64,000 nt of DNA from Sedimentitalea xiamensis (lineage in GTDB: Bacteria; Pseudomonadota; Alphaproteobacteria; Rhodobacterales; Rhodobacteraceae), in NCBI RefSeq assembly GCF_030164465.1, contig NZ_JASNJE010000015.1, forward strand, positions 42,175 to 106,174. Direction: 5' to 3'. The translations under genes were made by a program, and so were the position numbers. The notes under the pieces are model-generated. The model worked only from the letters and a program-made list of their open reading frames with translations. It did no database searches and had not been told where the DNA came from. How positions within the stretch are numbered: the first letter of the stretch is position 1; each line of letters begins with the position of its first letter. This document shows, piece by piece, positions 59,850 through 64,000 of the stretch.

Positions 59850-61258
59850 TGGCGGGTGAGAAGCGAGGATACTCCGCGGCGCAGACCGTCGCCAGATACG
59901 GCGATTTCATCCGGTCGTCGGGATCCGCAGATTACGAACTGTCCGTTGGTCTCGCCGAGGTCCGTCGCAAGGCGCGGTTCCTCGCTCGAAACTCGGGCAC
60001 CGTGAGGCGATACATCCAGTTGATGCAGGACAACATTGTCGGCGAGCGGGGTTTCACTCTGCAATCGGGCAACACGCGCGTCGAACAGGCGTGGTCCGAC
60101 TGGTGCGAGAGACCGACCGTCGATGGCGTGATGCACATGGTTGATTTCGAGCGCCAAATGATCGCAACGTGGTGCCGCGACGGCGAGTTCCTTTTCGAAA
60201 TCGTGCAGAACTCGAAATACCGCGACATGGTTGCGTTGAACCCGCTCGAACCGGACATGCTGGACGAAACACTCAACACGACGGACAAGATTACCGGCAA
60301 CCAGATCAAGATGGGTGTGGAAATCGACGCGCTCGGTGTCCCGGTCGCCTACCACCTTCTGACTGAACACCCTGGCGACATGCTACCGGGTCACACGCAA
60401 CAGAAGAACCGGCACCGGCGTGTCCTGGCGTCGAACATTGTCCACGTCTACGAGCGACTGCGCCCCGGCCAGACGCGCGGGGAACCGCCTGCGGCCGCAA
60501 TGGTCAACGCCGTGAAGATGCTCGACGGATACCGTGAGGCCGAGACGATGAACCGTCGCATCGCGGCGGCAATGATGGGTTTCTTCAGTCGCGACATGCC
60601 CAAGGCTGACGGAATTGCGGCGCTGGCCGACGGCACGGAAACGGGCGGTGACGACGAACAACTGTTCACCATGAACGTCGAACCTGGCACCTTGAAGCAA
60701 CTCCCCGACGGCATGCGGTTCGACAAGTTCGACCCCGGCGGGTCGCAGACTGACTATCACAGTTTCGAGGCACAGGTGAAGAAAGACATCGCCATGAGTG
60801 CCGGTATCTCGACGTTCGCCCTGGGCATGGAAACCGCGGGCGTTTCCTATTCGACGGGTCGTTCCGTCATCCAGGAGGACCGGGATTTCTACAAGGGCAA
60901 GCAAGGGTTCTTCATCCGCATGGCAATGAAGCCGATCTTTCGGCGTTGGGCGCGGATGCACGCGCTGTCCGGTGGATCCTCGATCGCCCCGACCCGTCTC
61001 GCAACCACTGTCAAGGACGCCAAGTTCCGCGGGCGCGGGTGGACGTGGATCGACCCCGCCAAGGACATTAGCGCGAACGCCGAGGCACTTGAGACCTACC
61101 AGACCTCGTACACGCAAATCGCAGCGGATCGAGGCATGGATGTGCGTGACCTGTTCGCCGAGATTCAGCGCGACAATGAGTTGATGAGCGAGTTCGGACT
61201 CCAACGGACGTCACAAAACAGCGACGATGGGGGTCAAAATGATATTCAACAGGGGTGA
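59849..61258 (+). CDS. Portal protein (lambda gpB type)
   Basis: 469 aa. Family features: RKARFLARNSGTVRRYIQLMQDNIVGE, HVYERLRPGQTRGEPPAAAMV and the late GVSYSTGRSVIQEDRDFYKGKQ. It forms the dodecameric ring for DNA entry. Start ATG overlaps the previous stop. The capsid protease and major capsid genes normally following are absent from the next 2.7 kb. Confidence 0.92.
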   Translation: MAGEKRGYSAAQTVARYGDFIRSSGSADYELSVGLAEVRRKARFLARNSGTVRRYIQLMQDNIVGERGFTLQSGNTRVEQAWSDWCERPTVDGVMHMVDFERQMIATWCRDGEFLFEIVQNSKYRDMVALNPLEPDMLDETLNTTDKITGNQIKMGVEIDALGVPVAYHLLTEHPGDMLPGHTQQKNRHRRVLASNIVHVYERLRPGQTRGEPPAAAMVNAVKMLDGYREAETMNRRIAAAMMGFFSRDMPKADGIAALADGTETGGDDEQLFTMNVEPGTLKQLPDGMRFDKFDPGGSQTDYHSFEAQVKKDIAMSAGISTFALGMETAGVSYSTGRSVIQEDRDFYKGKQGFFIRMAMKPIFRRWARMHALSGGSSIAPTRLATTVKDAKFRGRGWTWIDPAKDISANAEALETYQTSYTQIAADRGMDVRDLFAEIQRDNELMSEFGLQRTSQNSDDGGQNDIQQG

Positions 61259-61544
61259 GACGTTCGACTTTTCCGGCCCGATGTCCGTGTTGGATGCGCT
61301 TGATGACGCTGTCGATCTTTCCGCGTGGTCAATCACCGCAGCGATCTTGATGGCAGGGCACACGCGACGGGTGCCGCTCACCGCGACCTGGTTGGACGCG
61401 GGGCACACCGCGTTCCAGGTTCGTGAGGCCGACACGAGCGAGTGGACCGAGGGCGACGCGGAGTTTGGCGTCACCTTGGAGTCCCCGACCGGTGACGTCG
61501 TCAAGAGTACCCCTGTGATCATCACAATCAGGGATTGGCTGTGA
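61239..61544 (+). CDS. Small beta-rich structural phage protein (101 aa)
   Basis: Start at 61239 chosen over 61227 because GGGGGT precedes it. Ig-like beta pattern (FNRGETFDFSGPM; WSITAAILMAGHTRRVPLTATW; FGVTLESPTGDVV). Overlaps the portal gene by 20 bases. Probably a minor virion or baseplate-wedge part. Confidence 0.55.
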   Translation: MIFNRGETFDFSGPMSVLDALDDAVDLSAWSITAAILMAGHTRRVPLTATWLDAGHTAFQVREADTSEWTEGDAEFGVTLESPTGDVVKSTPVIITIRDWL

Positions 61545-61545
61545 C

Positions 61546-61791
61546 ATGGTTGAACTGACACCCAAATACCGGATAGCGTCGATCGTGTTCCCCGAGACCA
61601 TGAGTAGCGGCGTCTTTGTCGAGATGGCGCGGTTCTTCGCTGGCAGTTCCACCGAGGAATTTGCCGCACTTGAGGCGCGTGTCGCGGCACTTGAGGCGGG
61701 ATCCCCCGGTGGTGCGCCGGCGGCGCCGGTATTCGACTCAACGTCGCTCACATTTGACGACACATCCCGCACATTTGACGAGGTATCGTAA
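61546..61791 (+). CDS. Small phage structural protein (81 aa)
   Basis: An N-terminal beta segment (KYRIASIVFPETMSSGVFVEMARFF), a short coiled coil (EEFAALEARVAALEAG), and a linker ending in a repeated SLTFDDTSRTFDE. Looks like a fibre adaptor. Its stop overlaps the next ATG. Confidence 0.5.
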   Translation: MVELTPKYRIASIVFPETMSSGVFVEMARFFAGSSTEEFAALEARVAALEAGSPGGAPAAPVFDSTSLTFDDTSRTFDEVS

Positions 61792-62180
61792 TGGCATATC
61801 AACCAATCAACACGGGAACCGTTGCAGATGACGGGACCGGCGACACGCTTCGGGACGCTGGCGGCAAGATCAACGAGAATTTTGTCGAACTCTACGCCCG
61901 TGAAGAAATGGCGAGCGGCGATGCTACCAAGCTGGCCGCGATCGAGGCTGGCGCCACCGCCGACCAGACGGGCGCGGAAATCAAGGTACTGTACGAGGCC
62001 GAGGCTGACACGAACGCCTACGACGACGCCGCTGTCACCAAGGTCGGTCTCGCCGTGGTCAGTAACGTCACGGGGATCACCGGTGCCACCGCGATCGCCA
62101 ACCAGGTCATTATCAGCCAGGCGAACTATGACGCGATCGGAACGCCTGACGCCAACACCATCTATCATATCGTTGGGTAA
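61791..62180 (+). CDS. Tail-fibre-like protein (129 aa)
   Basis: Begins MAYQPINTGTVADDGTGDTLRDAGGKINENF, a motif frequent at fibre N-termini, followed by IEAGATADQTGAEIK, a repeat word typical of tail-fibre shafts. Short for a full fibre. Confidence 0.65.
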   Translation: MAYQPINTGTVADDGTGDTLRDAGGKINENFVELYAREEMASGDATKLAAIEAGATADQTGAEIKVLYEAEADTNAYDDAAVTKVGLAVVSNVTGITGATAIANQVIISQANYDAIGTPDANTIYHIVG

Positions 62181-62183
62181 GCC

Positions 62184-62687
62184 ATGCCCGTCGCAGGAAA
62201 AATATACTTCGGTGCGAACGAAATCACCAAGCGTTACCGCGGGGCAAGCCTGATTTATACAGCGGTTGCGGCCGCACCAGTCCTCTCTAATCTGGACGAC
62301 ACCGGCGCACCTACCTCTCTTTCACTGGACGTGGATATTGTCTCCAACCTGTATTGGAGCCTCGATCCAGTTGGCACGAACCCAGATGGAGACACGATTG
62401 TCGCGGGCGGGATCACAGACAGCGGCGGGCCTGATGCAATCTCGGCAGGCGCGAACGTGATCGCTTTCGATTTCTCAGCAATTGCGGCAGGCACCTACGA
62501 TCTGTCCCTTGTCGCCAGCAACGGCGGCGCGCTGTCAAATGTTCTGCGCCAGGAGATCACGCTTGCCGATGCAGGGACGTGGGCGATCACCGGAGGTGAA
62601 CTAACGCTGACCGTGACTGATCACCCAACACCACCATCGACACCAACCGTAGTTGGTGGGGAACTCACTCTGACCGTGACAGGATAA
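62184..62687 (+). CDS. Structural/adhesin-like phage protein (167 aa)
   Basis: Begins MPVAGKIYFGANEITKRYRG, then beta-sandwich repeats (LSNLDDTGAPTSLSLDVD; GTYDLSLVASNGGALSNV). The C-terminus carries GGELTLTVTD and GGELTLTVTG, a short internal repeat. Likely part of host-recognition structures. Confidence 0.55.
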   Translation: MPVAGKIYFGANEITKRYRGASLIYTAVAAAPVLSNLDDTGAPTSLSLDVDIVSNLYWSLDPVGTNPDGDTIVAGGITDSGGPDAISAGANVIAFDFSAIAAGTYDLSLVASNGGALSNVLRQEITLADAGTWAITGGELTLTVTDHPTPPSTPTVVGGELTLTVTG

Positions 62688-62691
62688 GAAA

Positions 62692-63672
62692 ATGCCAAAG
62701 TATTTCATCACCATCCCAAACAGCGTGACCCTGCCGACGGACGGGAACAAGGTCGCGCTCACGTCTGCTTGTGAGTTGCATCGCGACGACAGCGGCGTTC
62801 CCAATGCGCTCACGGTGGCGGCAGCAGGAGCCTACAACATGTTCGTGGCTGACGCTCCCGGCACCGGAACTGCAACCGCACCTGATGTGACGGCTCCGAT
62901 CCTTTCCGCTCCGACTGGCGCGGCGAATGGTGCCACAGGCGCGACGACGCTTGGTGTGACGACAGACGAGGGCAACGGCACCTTGTATTGGGGCATCTAT
63001 CCATCGGCATCCACTCCAAGTGCCGCAGACATTGTGGCGGGCACAGGGGCAACGGTCAGCGGATCGCAAGCGGTGTCTGGAACTGGCGCACAAGTTGTTG
63101 CGGATCAGACTGGCTTGACCGCCAGCACCGGATACAAGGCGCATTACGTCCATGATGATGCGGCTGCGAACCGCTCGAACGTCGCAACTTCAGCCACCTT
63201 CACAACTGAGGCAGCAGCAGCCTATCCGTGGGATGACGATTTCACGAGCGACACCAGCGCGAACTATACGAGCGGTGACGGGACCATGGTCTACAACGGC
63301 ACCGACGACCAGCTTGAGTACACGCTGGGGAGTGCTTGGACTGGCTTCACAACGACAGCGATCACTGTTGAGGATGGCGTCAGCTATACGGTCACCATTG
63401 AGGCTCAAATGCTGCTAGGTGACGGCGGGGCCGAAAATCCAGTATCCTCTGTGATGGGTGAATTTATAGTCGGCACTACTGCCGGTGGAAGTAACATTTT
63501 AGGCTCAAGTACAGACCGGTTTCTGGGTGACGGGGCAGGCGCTGGTGCTGTTATGACTCTGACTCAAACGATCGTTGCAAGCGGGACGGCTATGTATATC
63601 ACTATACGCTCCCGCGCTGGCACCGCAGGCAAAAAATTTGCCGTTCACTCAATTCTCGTGGAGCCAGCATAA
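62692..63672 (+). CDS. Fibronectin-like/carbohydrate-binding-like phage protein (326 aa)
   Basis: Residues ~65-180 resemble a fibronectin type III-like domain (DVTAPILSAPTGAANGATGA ... LTASTGYKAHYVHDDAAANRS). Residues ~185-326 look like a beta-jelly-roll carbohydrate-binding module (DDDFTSDTSANYTSGDGTMV ... KFAVHSILVEPA). Probably a receptor-binding or decoration protein. Stop overlaps the next ATG. Confidence 0.6.
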   Translation: MPKYFITIPNSVTLPTDGNKVALTSACELHRDDSGVPNALTVAAAGAYNMFVADAPGTGTATAPDVTAPILSAPTGAANGATGATTLGVTTDEGNGTLYWGIYPSASTPSAADIVAGTGATVSGSQAVSGTGAQVVADQTGLTASTGYKAHYVHDDAAANRSNVATSATFTTEAAAAYPWDDDFTSDTSANYTSGDGTMVYNGTDDQLEYTLGSAWTGFTTTAITVEDGVSYTVTIEAQMLLGDGGAENPVSSVMGEFIVGTTAGGSNILGSSTDRFLGDGAGAGAVMTLTQTIVASGTAMYITIRSRAGTAGKKFAVHSILVEPA

Positions 63673-64000
63673 TGGTCAATATGAACCCGATATTCTCGGT
63701 GACGGCTAATGTCCAGACGCCGCCTGCACCGTCATCTGCGATCTATCGAGGGCAGCATGATCCAGATGATGTGGATTTTGCGGGACCGATCGGAGGCGAG
63801 GCGGAATTTCTCAGCCCTCGTGGAAATGTCCTGCATCCAACAGGTTCGGGCGTTTACCGCTATGTTGATGGCACTGTGCCGTCGTCTGGCGATGGGCTTT
63901 CGCCTGCCACGGCCTACAAAACGATCACCGAGGCCGTCATAGCGGCGCGGGCTGGGGATTGCGTGCTGGTCGAGCCGGGGATTTATGGTGAGCAGGTAGG
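63672..64000 (+). CDS. Tail-spike-like beta-helix protein, 3' end outside window
   Basis: 109 residues visible, no stop before the window edge. After a short head-binding-like start, YRYVDGTVPSSGDGLSPATA and YKTITEAVIAARAGDCVLVEPGIYGEQ are the standard opening of a pectin-lyase-like right-handed beta-helix. Expected to be a long tail spike or depolymerase; enzymatic residues would be beyond the edge. Confidence 0.75.
   Translation, partial: MVNMNPIFSVTANVQTPPAPSSAIYRGQHDPDDVDFAGPIGGEAEFLSPRGNVLHPTGSGVYRYVDGTVPSSGDGLSPATAYKTITEAVIAARAGDCVLVEPGIYGEQV

Larger units (their letters stand above)
46760..64000 (+). mobile_element. Prophage (left end in a tRNA-Pro gene; right end outside window)
   Basis: The left boundary is the truncated tRNA. 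Gene content then switches to tightly overlapping, mostly rightward small genes and phage hallmarks: primase-helicase, terminase small and large subunits, holin-like and Rz/Rz1-like lysis genes, lambda-type portal, and fibre genes. Base composition becomes less GC-rich than the host, most visibly at 51.4-56.2 kb. No integrase or repressor is visible, so they probably lie beyond 64 kb. Confidence 0.93.

Noticed and set aside
46810..64000. Search for integrase, excisionase and CI-like repressor
   Set aside because: No tyrosine or serine recombinase motif and no clear phage repressor was seen; they are probably beyond the right edge.
1..64000. CRISPR arrays, rRNA genes, intact tRNA genes, insertion sequences and known riboswitches
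   Set aside because: No regularly spaced repeats, rRNA signatures, full cloverleaf or transposase was seen. Computation with dedicated tools could still reveal small RNAs.

Overview
The window looks like chromosome of a high-GC alphaproteobacterium of the Rhodobacterales (Roseobacter/Paracoccaceae type). The evidence is a complete Tpa-Xsc-Pta taurine pathway with TauR, TauE and SoeABC, a TRAP transporter cluster, Entner-Doudoroff genes and a recurring GC-rich intergenic element. The left 46.7 kb is host DNA. From about 46.76 kb to the right edge it is a prophage whose far end lies outside the window.

Host region. 1-8.99 kb holds housekeeping genes: an Ada/Ogt-type methyltransferase (cut by the window edge), an OmpA-like lipoprotein, an FMN reductase, a hot-dog hydratase, a degenerate nuclease, the two halves of an MnmC-like tRNA-modification pair encoded divergently, an EamA exporter, Slt and DapA. 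9.07-26.4 kb is a sulfonate-dissimilation island. TauABC imports taurine, Tpa converts it to sulfoacetaldehyde, Xsc releases sulfite and acetyl phosphate, Pta makes acetyl-CoA, and a citrate synthase paralogue can feed this into the TCA cycle. Sulfite is disposed of by a TauE-type exporter and by the quinone-linked dehydrogenase SoeABC. Paired TauR-type direct repeats precede tpa, tauR and xsc. 26.6-39.7 kb carries a sulfatase/M20 hydrolase pair, a PanE-like reductase, and a cluster of Fe-alcohol dehydrogenase, aldehyde dehydrogenase, glutamine-synthetase-like ligase, TRAP transporter and N-formylglutamate-amidohydrolase-like enzyme, ending at an RpiR-type regulator. 39.9-46.3 kb carries a polyamine-type ABC transporter and the edd-eda operon.

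Prophage. Upstream of edd lies only the 3' 50 nt of a tRNA-Pro(CGG), the expected scar of integration into a tRNA gene. The phage genes run almost entirely rightward and are tightly overlapped: small unknown genes, a transglutaminase-like gene broken by an in-frame TAA, a PAPS-reductase-like protein, a primase-helicase, a block of unrecognised genes (52-55.8 kb) including a BRCT protein, a terminator, then terminase small subunit, holin-like and Rz/Rz1-like genes, terminase large subunit, portal, and a run of fibre/adhesin-like genes reaching the window edge. No integrase, repressor, capsid protease or major capsid gene is visible.

The most unexplained signal is a cluster of seven copies of a 12-bp motif (GGTTTTTTCCGG) within 1.33 kb of the prophage, all on the same strand and concentrated at the 3' ends of two successive unknown genes. 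Other unusual items are a 35-bp exact duplication carrying a ribosome-binding region and start codon, a paired palindrome (TTAGCRCGCTAA), an internally duplicated unknown protein, and an unusually long TauC with an extra periplasmic domain.
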